A stretch of DNA of 64,000 bases, taken from positions 558,001 to 622,000 of the forward strand of contig NZ_JAYJJW010000001.1 of the NCBI RefSeq assembly GCF_035481675.1, given 5' to 3'. The number at the start of each line of letters is the position of its first letter. Within the stretch, counting starts at the first letter, position 1. The DNA comes from Alteriqipengyuania_B sp035481675 (GTDB lineage: Bacteria > Pseudomonadota > Alphaproteobacteria > Sphingomonadales > Sphingomonadaceae). Below, one piece after another: positions 9,732 through 18,818 of the stretch. The notes beneath the pieces are model-generated. The model saw only the letters and a list, made by a program, of their open reading frames with translations. It was not told where the DNA came from and did not search any database. The position numbers and the translations under genes were made by a program.

Positions 9732-11897
9732 CTACCCCTCGATCTTCGAGAAGTCCGCAACATTGTTCACCGCAGCACGGAACCGCGCAAGCAGGTCCAG
9801 CCGCGCCGCGCGCTTATCCGGGTCCTCGTCATTGACCGTCACCTCTTCGAAAAACGCGTCGATCGGCGCGCGCAAGCTGGCGAGTGCGGCCATCGCATCG
9901 GCAAACCGCTCCTCCTCCACCGCGGCGGCGGCTTTCGGCTCCGTCTCGTCGAGCGCGTCGATCAGGCCCTGTTCCGCCTTTTCGGGCGTGTAGGAAAGCG
10001 CCCGGGCAGGCGCGTGCAACTGCGCATCGACGACGGCGCGCATGTCCGGATCGTCGACCAGCGCCAGCGGGTCTTCCTCGCCCGTGTGCGGCTCCAGGTC
10101 GGCGCCGCCCTGCCAGCCTTCCTTCTTGAGGATGTTGGCCGCGCGCTTGTAGCCGGCGAGGAGATTGGCGCCGTCTTCGGCACCGAGGAATGCGGCGAGC
10201 GCCCTAGCCCTGGCTTCGACGCGGTCCACGCGACCGTCGGTATCGCTGCCGGTCCGCCAACTGCGCGAAGCCTCGATGAAGTCGTACCTTACGCCTTCAT
10301 CGCGCAGCTGAACGGCGAGTCGCTGAAAAAGAAAATCAGCGACACGAAGGCCGAGGCTGCCTTCACTATCGTCACCTGACCACGCACGCGCCACACTCGA
10401 AAACTCGGCCTTGAGTCCGTTTTTCTGAGCAATTTGGAGATACCCGAGAGCCGCGCGCCGCAAGGCGAAAGGATCTTTTGAACCGGTAGGCAGCAAGTCG
10501 ACCCTGAAGAAACTTAAAAGGTTGTCCAGCTTATCCGCCAAGCTGACCGCCACCGTCACCGGCGCGTTGGGCACCTCATCGCCCTGTCCGACCGGCTTGT
10601 AGTGATCGCGGATCGCGTCGGCGACTTCATCGGGCAGGCCTTCGGCGCGGGCGTAATAGCCGCCCATCAGGCCTTGGAGTTCGGGAAACTCGCCGACCAT
10701 TTCGGTGACGAGATCGGCCTTGGCGAGGCGTGCAGCCTGTTCGGCCATGTCCGCATCGGCGCCTTTGACCACGCCTTGCTCGACCAGCCAGCGGGCCAGC
10801 TTCGCCACACGCTCGACCTTGTCGGCGACGGTACCCAGCTTTTCGTGAAAAGTGATGCGTGATAGGCCATCGGCGTGTTCGGCGAGCGTCTTCTTGCGGT
10901 CGACGTCCCAGAAGAAGCGTGCGTCGGACAGGCGGGCGGCGAGGACCTTGCGGTTGCCGTCCACGATGGCCGCGCCGCCATCCTCCGCCTCGATATTGGC
11001 GGTGCAGATGAAGGCGTTGGCGAGTTTGCCCTGCGCATCTTCGCACACGAAGTACTTCTGGTTCACCCGCGCTGTCAGCTGGATCGTCTCCGGCGGGACC
11101 TCGAGGAAATCTTCTTCGAACCGGCCCAGCAGCGGGATCGGCCATTCAGTGAGGCCGGCGTTCTCGATCACCAGCCCCTCGTCCTCGACCAGCTTGAGGC
11201 CAGCTTCTGACGCGACCTGCGCCGCGCCGGTCCGGATCAGGTCCTGCCGCTCCTCGTGATCGACGATGACATGCGCAGCGCGCAGCTTCATCGCATAGTC
11301 GTCCGCCCCGCCGATGGTGATGTCGCCCGAATGGTGGAAACGGTGGCCGAGCGTAACCGCACCCGAAGTGACGCCGTGCACTTCGCACTCGACGATCTCA
11401 GTGCCCAGCAGCGCGACGATGCCTGATAGCGGGCGGACCCAGCGCAAGCTCTCGGTGCTGATCGAGGCCGCCCCCCAGCGCATCGACTTGGGCCAGCTGA
11501 AATCGCGGACGATTGCGGGGATTGCGGACGCGAGCAGGTCCTTCGTCGCGCGGCCCGGGATGTTCTTTACCGCGAAATAGGTATCGCGGCCCTTCACGTC
11601 GCGGACTTCGAGATCGCCCTTTTCGACGCCGGCCTTGCGGCAGAAGCCGTCGAGGGCCTGGTCGGGTGCGCCCACGGGCGGGCCTTTCAGCTCCTCGCTG
11701 ACCGCCTCGGTGGCTTCCGGCAAACCGCGCGCAATCAGCGCGAGGCGGCGCGGGGTGGACCAGACGGTGATATCGCCTGCCGAGACGCCGGCTGCATCCA
11801 TCTCGCGGCGGAACAGTTTTTCAAACTCGGCGCGCGCGCCGGCCTGCATGCGGGCGGGAATTTCTTCGCTGCGCAGTTCGAGGAGGAAGTCGCTCAT
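9732..11897 (-). CDS. glyS: Glycyl-tRNA synthetase beta subunit
   Basis: 721 residues. Starts MSDFLLELRSEEIPARMQ, the canonical GlyS N-terminus; contains HRFHHSG and DARFFWDVDRKKTLAEH, the body motifs, and a C-terminal anticodon-binding DALR-type region. Pairs with GlyQ to form the alpha2beta2 enzyme that charges tRNA-Gly. The ATG at 11897 overlaps the glyQ stop by 4 nt (ATGA), which fixes the start. Confidence 0.94.
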   Translation of the reverse strand: MSDFLLELRSEEIPARMQAGARAEFEKLFRREMDAAGVSAGDITVWSTPRRLALIARGLPEATEAVSEELKGPPVGAPDQALDGFCRKAGVEKGDLEVRDVKGRDTYFAVKNIPGRATKDLLASAIPAIVRDFSWPKSMRWGAASISTESLRWVRPLSGIVALLGTEIVECEVHGVTSGAVTLGHRFHHSGDITIGGADDYAMKLRAAHVIVDHEERQDLIRTGAAQVASEAGLKLVEDEGLVIENAGLTEWPIPLLGRFEEDFLEVPPETIQLTARVNQKYFVCEDAQGKLANAFICTANIEAEDGGAAIVDGNRKVLAARLSDARFFWDVDRKKTLAEHADGLSRITFHEKLGTVADKVERVAKLARWLVEQGVVKGADADMAEQAARLAKADLVTEMVGEFPELQGLMGGYYARAEGLPDEVADAIRDHYKPVGQGDEVPNAPVTVAVSLADKLDNLLSFFRVDLLPTGSKDPFALRRAALGYLQIAQKNGLKAEFSSVARAWSGDDSEGSLGLRVADFLFQRLAVQLRDEGVRYDFIEASRSWRTGSDTDGRVDRVEARARALAAFLGAEDGANLLAGYKRAANILKKEGWQGGADLEPHTGEEDPLALVDDPDMRAVVDAQLHAPARALSYTPEKAEQGLIDALDETEPKAAAAVEEERFADAMAALASLRAPIDAFFEEVTVNDEDPDKRAARLDLLARFRAAVNNVADFSKIEG

Positions 11898-12805
11898 TTG
11901 GACCACTCCGGATATTTCTCGGCCCACACGGGCGCTTCCTTTGCCATGTGCGCTTCACAGCTTCCGCGCGCGAGGTCGCGGACGCGGCCCATGTAGCTGG
12001 CGCGTTCCTGCACGCTGATCACGCCGCGCGCTTGCAGCAGGTTGAAGATGTGGCTGGCTTCCACCGCCTGCTCATATGCCGCGATGGGCACTTCATTCGC
12101 GAGCGCGTTCCTGCACTCAGCTTCGGCCTTGTTGAACAGGTCGAACAGCGCATCCGTCTCGGCGACCTCGAAATTCCATTTCGACATCTGCTTCTCGTTC
12201 TCGAGGAAGACGTCGCCGTAGGTCACGCCCTGCCCGTTGAAGTCGAGATCGTACACATTGGCGACGCCTTGGATGTACATCGCGAGGCGTTCGAGCCCGT
12301 AGGTCAGCTCGCCTGCGACCGGCTTGCAGTCGAAGCCGCCCATCTGCTGGAAATAGGTGAACTGGGTGACTTCCATCCCGTCGCACCAGACTTCCCAGCC
12401 CAGCCCCCATGCGCCCAGCGTCGGGCTTTCCCAGTCGTCCTCCACGAAGCGGATATCGTGCTTCAGCGGATCGACGCCGATGACGCGCAGGCTCTCCAGA
12501 TAGAGGTCCTGGATGTCCGGCGGGCTCGGCTTCAGGATCACCTGGTACTGGTAATAATGCTGCAGGCGGTTCGGGTTTTCGCCATAGCGGCCGTCGGTCG
12601 GGCGGCGGCATGGCTGCACGAACGCCGCGTTCCACGGCTCGGGCCCCAACGCGCGCAGCGTGGTCGCGGTGTGGAATGTGCCCGCGCCCATGCGCATGTC
12701 GTAGGGCTGGAGGATCAGGCAGCCGTGCGCCGCCCAGAAATCGTGCAGCGCGAGGATCATGTCCTGGAAGGACTTTTGCGGATTGCGTTCGACTGGTGTG
12801 CTCAT
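11894..12805 (-). CDS. glyQ: Glycyl-tRNA synthetase alpha subunit
   Basis: 303 residues, the same length as the E. coli protein. Class II synthetase features: SFQDMILALHDFWAAHGC, QPYDMRMGAGTFHTATTLR, and AFVQPCRRPTDGRYGENPNR (motif 2). First gene of glyQS; 142 bp separate it from the divergent TraB/GumN gene, a gap that must hold both promoters. Confidence 0.95.
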   Translation of the reverse strand: MSTPVERNPQKSFQDMILALHDFWAAHGCLILQPYDMRMGAGTFHTATTLRALGPEPWNAAFVQPCRRPTDGRYGENPNRLQHYYQYQVILKPSPPDIQDLYLESLRVIGVDPLKHDIRFVEDDWESPTLGAWGLGWEVWCDGMEVTQFTYFQQMGGFDCKPVAGELTYGLERLAMYIQGVANVYDLDFNGQGVTYGDVFLENEKQMSKWNFEVAETDALFDLFNKAEAECRNALANEVPIAAYEQAVEASHIFNLLQARGVISVQERASYMGRVRDLARGSCEAHMAKEAPVWAEKYPEWSK

Positions 12806-12947
12806 TTCGCGTGGGGCAATGGCTTACGGGCGAAACAGCGTCAATGCCGCAGCGCACAATCCAGCCATTCCCCCGCGATGCGGAGCCTCTGGACGCGCGA
12901 AGTGCGAGCACTTAGGCTGCCTGTCGAATAGATAGGGGCAGGCGTCG

Positions 12948-13997
12948 ATGAATTTACGGATCGCGGTAACGGGATTGCTTGGCACCCTGCTAATGCCGCT
13001 CGGCGCAGCGGCGCAGGATGTCGCCGATGTCGAAACCGCAGAAGCCGTCGCGGTCGAGCTCGTGGAGGCCGGGCCGCATCCCGACCTTGCGCAGGATTAC
13101 GAGCCCGATCCCGCCCTGTGGGTGCTTTCGGACCACGACACCACGATCTACCTGCTCGGCACCTACCATGCCCTGCCCCCCGGCTTCGAATGGCGTACCC
13201 CGCTGCTCGACCGGATCATGAAGTCGGTGGACGAATTGGTCCTGGAAACAAGCGACGCGGACGCGGGCGGTCAGAAGCAGTATACCCTCACCGCGCGCAT
13301 CATGGACAGGCCCGCAAGCGGCAAGGCCGCCAGCATCGCCGCGCGCCTTTCGCCCGAGGCGCGCGAGAAATGGTCGATGCTCGCCCGCACTACCGGCATC
13401 GGTGAGACGATGCTCGACCGGATGCCGCCGCTCTCGATCGTGTTCATGCTCGACGGCATGGGCGGCGACATGAGCGATTTCCGCGATTCGCTGGGCGTTG
13501 AAACCATCCTGACGCGCGATTTCCAGCGCATGGGCAAGCCGATCGGCTCGATCGAGGACAGCGTCGGGGTGATGACAAACCTGATGGCGATCGACGAAGC
13601 CCTGTGGATCGCCTCGCTCGACGAAGACCTGCGCGACTGGGATGGCGAGGATATCGCCACGCTGTTCAGCAACGGCTCCCATTTCGGGAACACGTCCGCC
13701 AACCGCCGACCCGACATCACCGGGATCGCGGCGGAGAACGCGTTCTATTCCGAACACATGTGGGCCAAGGGATACGGCGATATCGACGACATGGTCTTCG
13801 GCGACGGCGAACTCGGCCGCACCTTCCGCCGCGTGCTGCTGGAGGACCGCAACCGCGCATGGTCGTTCTGGCTGGCCGACCGGCTGGAGCGCCCCGGCAC
13901 GCTACTGGTCGCGGTCGGATCGGCCCATTTCGGCGGCGCCGATTCAGTCCTCGCCATGCTGCGCGAGCGCGGCCTCGAGGCGAAGCGGATCAACTAG
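12948..13997 (+). CDS. TraB/GumN family protein, exported (paralogue 1 of 3)
   Basis: 349 residues, somewhat longer than the usual ~300. A signal peptide (hydrophobic residues 4-20, cleavage near GAAAQD) predicts export to the periplasm. The family core is clear: ALWVLSDHDTTIYLLGTYHALP (the GxxH motif, Gly-Thr-Tyr-His) and VDELVLETSD, with a C-terminal second motif VAVGSAHFGGADSVLAML. The TraB/GumN fold is related to metalloprotease-like TIKI proteins; function in bacteria is undefined. Compared with its neighbours it has extra sequence in the middle. Confidence 0.85.
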   Translation: MNLRIAVTGLLGTLLMPLGAAAQDVADVETAEAVAVELVEAGPHPDLAQDYEPDPALWVLSDHDTTIYLLGTYHALPPGFEWRTPLLDRIMKSVDELVLETSDADAGGQKQYTLTARIMDRPASGKAASIAARLSPEAREKWSMLARTTGIGETMLDRMPPLSIVFMLDGMGGDMSDFRDSLGVETILTRDFQRMGKPIGSIEDSVGVMTNLMAIDEALWIASLDEDLRDWDGEDIATLFSNGSHFGNTSANRRPDITGIAAENAFYSEHMWAKGYGDIDDMVFGDGELGRTFRRVLLEDRNRAWSFWLADRLERPGTLLVAVGSAHFGGADSVLAMLRERGLEAKRIN

Positions 13998-14066
13998 AAC
14001 AGGTTCGCCTCGTCGCCATCGGCCGTCTTTCCCGTCACATGACGAACAGCTACCCAGGATCGCACT

Positions 14067-14981
14067 ATGAAAACCCTCTTCAACACGCTCGCATACGGTA
14101 TGGCTGCCTTCGGCTTGGCCGTAGCGCCTGTCGCAACCGCGCAAGACACTGTCCCGGCTGAGGTCTATGCTGTCGCTCCTGCACCTTCGGGCCCGGCCCT
14201 GTGGTCCGTGTCGGACGAGGACACGACGATCTACCTGCTCGGCACCGTCCACCTGCTGCGTCCGGAAACCGAATGGTTCCGTCCCTATATCGCCGAGGCG
14301 CTGGATTCTTCCGATGAGGTGGTGACGGAGGTGTTCGCCAGCGAAGTCGAAGCCGCAGGTCCTGTTGCGATGCAAAAGGCGATGCTGCCTGAGGGCACGA
14401 CGCTGCGCAGCCTGATGAACGACGAAGATCGCGCCGAGTACGAAGCCACGCTCACCGCGCTCGGAGTGCCGGTGGAAACGTTCGACCCGTTCGAGCCGTG
14501 GTTCGTCGCGATCAACCTGCAGATCGCCCCTCTGATGGCGGCCGGTTTCGATCCGTCGGCGGGTGTCGAAACCCAGATTGAAGCACGCGCTCCGGCGGCG
14601 GCCACTCGCTCTGCGCTGGAGACGGCAGCGTTTCAGATCGACATGTTCGATAGCCTGCCGATGAAATCGCAGCTCGAATACCTCGATTACAACATCGAGA
14701 ATTTCGCAGAGTCCGTGACCGGGCTGGATGCATTGGTCGGGGAGTGGATCGAAGGGGACGATGACGGTGTATACACGCTGCTGGTGCCCGGCCTCGTCAA
14801 CGCGACGATCGCCAAGGCTGTCCTGGCCGACCGCAACGCCAACTGGGCGCAATGGATCGAAGAAAGGCTCGACCGGCCCGGCACGGTCTTCATCGCCGTG
14901 GGTGCTGGCCACCTCGTCGGCGACTACAGCGTCCAGGCGCAACTGGGCAGCCTTGGATTGACTGCCGAGCGGCTTCACTGA
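14067..14981 (+). CDS. TraB/GumN family protein, exported (paralogue 2 of 3)
   Basis: 304 residues with a signal peptide (about residues 1-25, ending VATAQD). Core motif: LWSVSDEDTTIYLLGTVHLL with Gly-Thr-Val-His, then VVTEVF and C-terminal FIAVGAGHLVGDYSVQAQL. Closest relative in the window is the next gene by overall length, while its first core segment nearly matches paralogue 1 (SD.DTTIYLLGT.H). 69 bp after paralogue 1; its stop overlaps the ATG of paralogue 3 by 1 nt. Confidence 0.86.
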   Translation: MKTLFNTLAYGMAAFGLAVAPVATAQDTVPAEVYAVAPAPSGPALWSVSDEDTTIYLLGTVHLLRPETEWFRPYIAEALDSSDEVVTEVFASEVEAAGPVAMQKAMLPEGTTLRSLMNDEDRAEYEATLTALGVPVETFDPFEPWFVAINLQIAPLMAAGFDPSAGVETQIEARAPAAATRSALETAAFQIDMFDSLPMKSQLEYLDYNIENFAESVTGLDALVGEWIEGDDDGVYTLLVPGLVNATIAKAVLADRNANWAQWIEERLDRPGTVFIAVGAGHLVGDYSVQAQLGSLGLTAERLH

Positions 14982-15874
14982 TGTCGTTTCGCGCCGCCCT
15001 TTCCGCCTTGCTGGCAGCGTTGCTGCTCGCAGGTTGCGGCGGGGCGGCGCGCGAGGACGAACGGCTGTCCGGCAGCGACGGTCCGGCCTTGTGGGAAATC
15101 CGCAAGGACGGAGCGCTGGAGGGTTGGCTTTTCGGGACCATTCACGCCCTTCCCGACGGGACCAGCTGGCGGACCGACCGCTTCGATGCGGCCTTCGACG
15201 CGTCCGACCTGCTGGTGCTGGAAATTACCGAGTACGACGGTAGTTTCGACCGTGACGAAGCCCTGCAACGCCTCGCTATCACGCGCGGCATGCCGCTGCC
15301 CAGCCAGCGCCTCGACAAGGAAGACCGCCCTACCCTGCGCAGCGCCTTTGCGGAGGCCGGGCTGGACGAGCGGGAATTCCGCGATGTCGAAAGCTGGGCG
15401 ATCGCGCTCAGCCTGTCTAGCGCCCTGTCCCGCGCGGACCCGGCGAACGGGATCGACCGCAAGCTTTATGGCGAGGCGCGCAACCGCAAGAATTATCCCG
15501 TGGTCGCTCTCGAAGGTGCCGAACGCCAGCTCGGCATATTCGACCGCCTGCCGAAAAGCGCGCAGCTCGCCCTGCTGGAAGGTGTGGCGGCTGAAGCGGA
15601 GGCGGAAAGCGACGAGGATGGCCGCGTCGAACACTGGCGCACGGGCGACTTGGTCAAGCTGGAAGGCGAGATCTCCTCGGGTTACATGGCGCAGCCGCTA
15701 CTGCTCGCCGCCTTGCTCAATGACCGCAATCTCGACTGGGTGCCGCGCATCGCGACCTTGTTGGAAGCCGGTCCGAAGCCCTTTATCGCGGTGGGCGCCG
15801 GCCACATGCTCGGCGACAAGGCACTCGATCGCCTGCTGGCGGAAGCAGGGTACGAGGTGGTGCGCATCCAGTAG
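14981..15874 (+). CDS. TraB/GumN family lipoprotein (paralogue 3 of 3)
   Basis: 297 residues. The N-terminus has a lipoprotein signal, LLAALLLAGCGG, so unlike its two neighbours it should be lipidated and membrane-anchored. The core reads LWEIRKDGALEGWLFGTIHALP (Gly-Thr-Ile-His) and ends with PFIAVGAGHMLGDKALDRLL. The start at 14981 (TGATG overlap with the previous stop) is fixed by the lipobox; the longer frame upstream lies inside paralogue 2. Confidence 0.86.
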   Translation: MSFRAALSALLAALLLAGCGGAAREDERLSGSDGPALWEIRKDGALEGWLFGTIHALPDGTSWRTDRFDAAFDASDLLVLEITEYDGSFDRDEALQRLAITRGMPLPSQRLDKEDRPTLRSAFAEAGLDEREFRDVESWAIALSLSSALSRADPANGIDRKLYGEARNRKNYPVVALEGAERQLGIFDRLPKSAQLALLEGVAAEAEAESDEDGRVEHWRTGDLVKLEGEISSGYMAQPLLLAALLNDRNLDWVPRIATLLEAGPKPFIAVGAGHMLGDKALDRLLAEAGYEVVRIQ

Positions 15875-16003
15875 GGCGGCGGGCCCGTCACAAGCCTTGC
15901 TTTTGCGCCTCATGCCGCTATAGCGCGCCGCTTCCCGCCATGGTCATCCCTGGAGGCGTGGTGAGGGAAGCATACCAACAAAGCTTTTCGAAAGGTACGT
16001 GAC

Positions 16004-16702
16004 ATGAGCGACGCTCTGACCCTGCCGGCCGAGACGCGCGATCGGGCTGGCAAGGGAGCCTCCCGTGCACTGCGTCGCGAAGGCCGTGTCCCCGCCGTGA
16101 TCTATGGCGGCAAAGAAGAACCCATTGCAATCCACGTCGAGGAGAAGGAACTGGTCCGTCAGCTGATGACCGGCCACTTCATGAACTCGCTGGTCAACAT
16201 CGAAATCGGCGGCGGCAAGCCGGCGCGCACGATCCCCAAGGACGTCGCGCTGCACCCGGTCACCGACCGTCCGATCCACGTTGACTTCCTCCGTCTGGGC
16301 AAGGGTGCCAGGATCGTCGTCGAAGTGCCGGTCGTCTTCATCAACGAAGAAGCCAGCCCCGGCCTCAAGAAGGGCGGCGTGCTCAACGTGGTCCGTCACG
16401 ACCTGGAACTCGATTGCGAAGCGGACAAGATCCCCTCGGAAATCGAAATCGACGTCACCGGCAAGGAAGTCGGCGATTCGATCCACATCAGCGAAGTCAC
16501 CCTGCCGGACGGCGCGACCAGCGCCATCACCGACCGCGACTTCACCATCGCGACGCTCGTCGCCCCGTCCGCGCTCAAGCGCAGCGAGGGTGAAGAAGGC
16601 GAAGACCAGACCGGCGAAGGCATGGAAGCGGGCGAAACCGCTGCCACCGAGCAGGGTCCCGACGACGACGCTGCCGACGAGCAGGAAGCGAAGAGCGAAT
16701 AA
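16004..16702 (+). CDS. rplY: 50S ribosomal protein L25 (CTC type)
   Basis: 232 residues: an L25 5S-rRNA-binding domain (residues 1-95, 'RDRAGKGASRALRREGRVPAVIYGG') plus the CTC/TL5 beta domain (to about 190) and an acidic, disordered tail (EGEEGEDQTGEG.., EQGPDDDAADEQEAKSE). The two-domain plus tail layout is usual for alphaproteobacteria. A terminator separates it from pth, its common partner. Confidence 0.93.
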   Translation: MSDALTLPAETRDRAGKGASRALRREGRVPAVIYGGKEEPIAIHVEEKELVRQLMTGHFMNSLVNIEIGGGKPARTIPKDVALHPVTDRPIHVDFLRLGKGARIVVEVPVVFINEEASPGLKKGGVLNVVRHDLELDCEADKIPSEIEIDVTGKEVGDSIHISEVTLPDGATSAITDRDFTIATLVAPSALKRSEGEEGEDQTGEGMEAGETAATEQGPDDDAADEQEAKSE

Positions 16703-16729
16703 GCGCTTCTCGCATACGGAAAAACAAGG

Positions 16730-16769
16730 CGCCGGGCTTCTCCAAAAAGAAGCTCGGCGTTTTGCTTTT
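16730..16769 (+). terminator. Rho-independent terminator after rplY
   Basis: CGCCGGGCTTCT (16730-16741) pairs with AGAAGCTCGGCG (16748-16759; one G-T wobble) and is followed by TTTTGCTTTT. It lies 27 bp before the pth ATG, so pth may be expressed by read-through or from its own promoter. Confidence 0.8.
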
Positions 16770-16795
16770 CGGGGCAGTCTGGCTAGGGGGCAGGC

Positions 16796-17365
16796 ATGCA
16801 AATCTGGACCGGCCTCGGCAATCCCGGCGAGAAATACGCCATGCACCGGCACAATGTCGGCTTCATGGTGTGCGACGTGCTGGCGGAAATGCACGGCTTC
16901 GGCGCGGTGCAGAAGAAGTTCTCGGGCTGGGCGCAGGAAGGCCGCATCGGCGGCGAGAATATCCTGCTGCTGAAACCCGCTACCTATATGAACGAAAGCG
17001 GCCGCGCGGTGGGCGAGGCGCTGCGTTTCTACAAGCTCGGCCCCGATGCCCTTACCGTCTTCCATGACGAGCTCGATCTCGCCCCGTTCAAGGTAAAAGT
17101 GAAACAGGGCGGCGGGACGGCGGGCCACAACGGCCTGCGCAGTATCGATCAGCATATCGGGCGCGATTTCCGGCGCGTGCGCATCGGCATCGGCCATCCG
17201 GGGCACAAGGACCGCGTGACCGGCCATGTTCTCGGCAATTATGCCAAGGCTGAACAGGACGCTCTCGTCCAGTTGCTCGGCGCGATCGGGGCGGAAGCGG
17301 AATGGCTCGCCCGCGGCGACGATCCGCGTTTCATGAGCGAGATCGCGCTGAGGATGCAGGACTGA
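16796..17365 (+). CDS. pth: Peptidyl-tRNA hydrolase
   Basis: 189 residues; recycles peptidyl-tRNA dropped from ribosomes. Signature residues: GLGNPGEKYAMHRHNVGF (Asn and catalytic His near 8 and 18), LLKPATYMNESG, HDELDL (catalytic Asp) and GGGTAGHNGLRSI. Follows rplY as in many alphaproteobacteria. Its stop overlaps the next start by 1 nt. Confidence 0.95.
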   Translation: MQIWTGLGNPGEKYAMHRHNVGFMVCDVLAEMHGFGAVQKKFSGWAQEGRIGGENILLLKPATYMNESGRAVGEALRFYKLGPDALTVFHDELDLAPFKVKVKQGGGTAGHNGLRSIDQHIGRDFRRVRIGIGHPGHKDRVTGHVLGNYAKAEQDALVQLLGAIGAEAEWLARGDDPRFMSEIALRMQD

Positions 17366-17943
17366 TGTACCCCTTCGATTACATCGTGCTGTTTTTCGCC
17401 ATCCCGGTCGGCCTGGCGCTGGCGGAGATGGCACAGGGCCTGGCGCTCGCCTTGCGGCGCCGGCAGAAGTTCGCGATCGGGATGCTGACGCCGCTGCTCG
17501 TGCTGTTCCTGCTTATCCTCACCTCGCTGCTGATCGAAAGCTTCTGGGATTTCCGCGAGCGGCTGAATGTCGATGCGCCGGTCATTTTCGCAGGTTTCGT
17601 TTTCACCTACGCCTTCTACGTAGCGGCCTCCTTCGTCTTCCCGGAGGATTTTGAGGAAGGCGTGTCGCTCGACGACTGGTTCATGGCCAAGCGCGCCTAT
17701 TCGCTGGGATGGACGTCGATCCTCGTGCTCGGGTTCTTCTTCACCTATGTCGGTATGACGGCCGGTGAGAAGGTGAAATATCCGGTGATCGCCGGCCTCG
17801 TCGTGGCGACATTCTTCGCGATCATCTTCTTCCCCATTATCGCCGCTCTCCGGGCGAAGACAGTGCGCGGCGCAACGATCGCGATGGTGGTGCTAAATGT
17901 GGTTTATATCCTCGGTGCCGCCGCATTGGTGATGAGCCGCTAG
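17365..17943 (+). CDS. Integral membrane protein of unknown function
   Basis: 192 residues with about six hydrophobic segments (residues 5-25, 40-60, 73-92, 115-135, 140-160, 170-190) and a charged loop FPEDFEEGVSLDDW. The ATG at 17365 overlaps the pth stop (TGATG). No catalytic or transport motif is recognised. Similar proteins are likely restricted to Sphingomonadales, but that is an inference. Confidence 0.75.
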   Translation: MYPFDYIVLFFAIPVGLALAEMAQGLALALRRRQKFAIGMLTPLLVLFLLILTSLLIESFWDFRERLNVDAPVIFAGFVFTYAFYVAASFVFPEDFEEGVSLDDWFMAKRAYSLGWTSILVLGFFFTYVGMTAGEKVKYPVIAGLVVATFFAIIFFPIIAALRAKTVRGATIAMVVLNVVYILGAAALVMSR

Positions 17944-18016
17944 GCTGTCGGCCCGCTTTACATTTTGCGGCCCCAATATGGCTCGTTAACCCTCGCAAGC
18001 TAAGCAATCCCTCGTT

Positions 18017-18032
18017 TGGCACGAACGGTGCT
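18017..18032 (+). promoter_or_regulatory. Sigma-54 (RpoN) -24/-12 promoter for the PEP-CTERM gene
   Basis: TGGCACGAACGGTGCT matches the consensus TGGCACGNNNNTTGCW at every fixed position but one, with the invariant GG and GC at the correct 10-nt spacing. Predicted transcription start near 18043, leaving a short leader with a GGGGGG ribosome site (about 18063-18068) before the ATG at 18077. PEP-CTERM genes in proteobacteria are often under RpoN and the PrsK/PrsR pair. Confidence 0.7.
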
Positions 18033-18076
18033 TCGTATCGCGTAAACCATGCATTGCGCATCGGGGGGTACTTACG

Positions 18077-18766
18077 ATGATCCGTCTCCTTTCCACTGCT
18101 GCAGCCCTGTCGCTGATTGTCGCCACGCCTGCACTGGCTACGCCGATCACGCTGGACGAGAGCAATGTCGGCGAAAGCTTCACGCTATCGTATGACGGGT
18201 TCTCCGACGGCACGACGATCGACGGGCTTGGTGCGGAAGCGACCTTCACGCTGACCGGCGTGACCGACCACAGCTTCACTTTCGACTACGCGGTAACCAA
18301 CACCACCGACAGCGGTTTGACTTCACGCATTTCCAGCTTCGCCTTCAACACTGATCCGGACATCGCCAGCGCATCGAGCACCGGCGCGTTCAACTACACG
18401 CTGACGGATTCAAACTATCCGAACGGCATCGGCAACGTGGACGTCTGCTTCAAGGCGGCGCGAACCAATTCCTGCGCGGGCAACCGAGGCGGTGTGAGCG
18501 AAGGCAACACCGGCACCGGCAGCCTGACGCTGAACTTTGCCGACATCGTCGACTCGATTTCACTGAGCGATTTCTTCGTGCGCTACCAGTCGATCACCGG
18601 CGCAGGCCACGTGTCCTCGGCCAGTGGCGCGGGTACGCCGACTTCGACCTCGACTTCCACGACCAGCGGCACCACCGTTCCGGAACCCGGCATGCTTGGC
18701 CTGTTCGGCGCCGGCCTGCTCGGCCTCGGCCTGATGCGCCGCCGCCGCAAGCCGGCAGTCGCCTAG
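18077..18766 (+). CDS. PEP-CTERM sorting domain protein
   Basis: 229 residues. Signal peptide (residues 1-21, cleaved after PALA), a beta-rich body with a Cys pair (CFKAARTNSC), a Ser/Thr linker, and the C-terminal sorting signal: VPEPGMLGLFGAGLLGLGLM followed by RRRRK. The PEP motif, transmembrane helix and basic tail mark it as an exosortase substrate, exported and probably released or glycosylated at the cell surface in connection with exopolysaccharide. The two cysteines resemble the 'cistern' subgroup of PEP-CTERM proteins. The exosortase itself is not in this window. Confidence 0.88.
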   Translation: MIRLLSTAAALSLIVATPALATPITLDESNVGESFTLSYDGFSDGTTIDGLGAEATFTLTGVTDHSFTFDYAVTNTTDSGLTSRISSFAFNTDPDIASASSTGAFNYTLTDSNYPNGIGNVDVCFKAARTNSCAGNRGGVSEGNTGTGSLTLNFADIVDSISLSDFFVRYQSITGAGHVSSASGAGTPTSTSTSTTSGTTVPEPGMLGLFGAGLLGLGLMRRRRKPAVA

Positions 18767-18790
18767 GCTTCAGCCAATAATCGACAGGGG

Positions 18791-18818
18791 AAACGGCGCC
18801 GGGCTTTCGGCGCCGTTT
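18791..18818. terminator. Hairpin between convergent PEP-CTERM and TPR genes
   Basis: Perfect AAACGGCGCC (18791-18800) / GGCGCCGTTT (18809-18818) with an 8-nt loop. The right arm touches the stop codon of the minus-strand TPR gene. T-tracts are short, so termination strength is uncertain. Confidence 0.6.
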
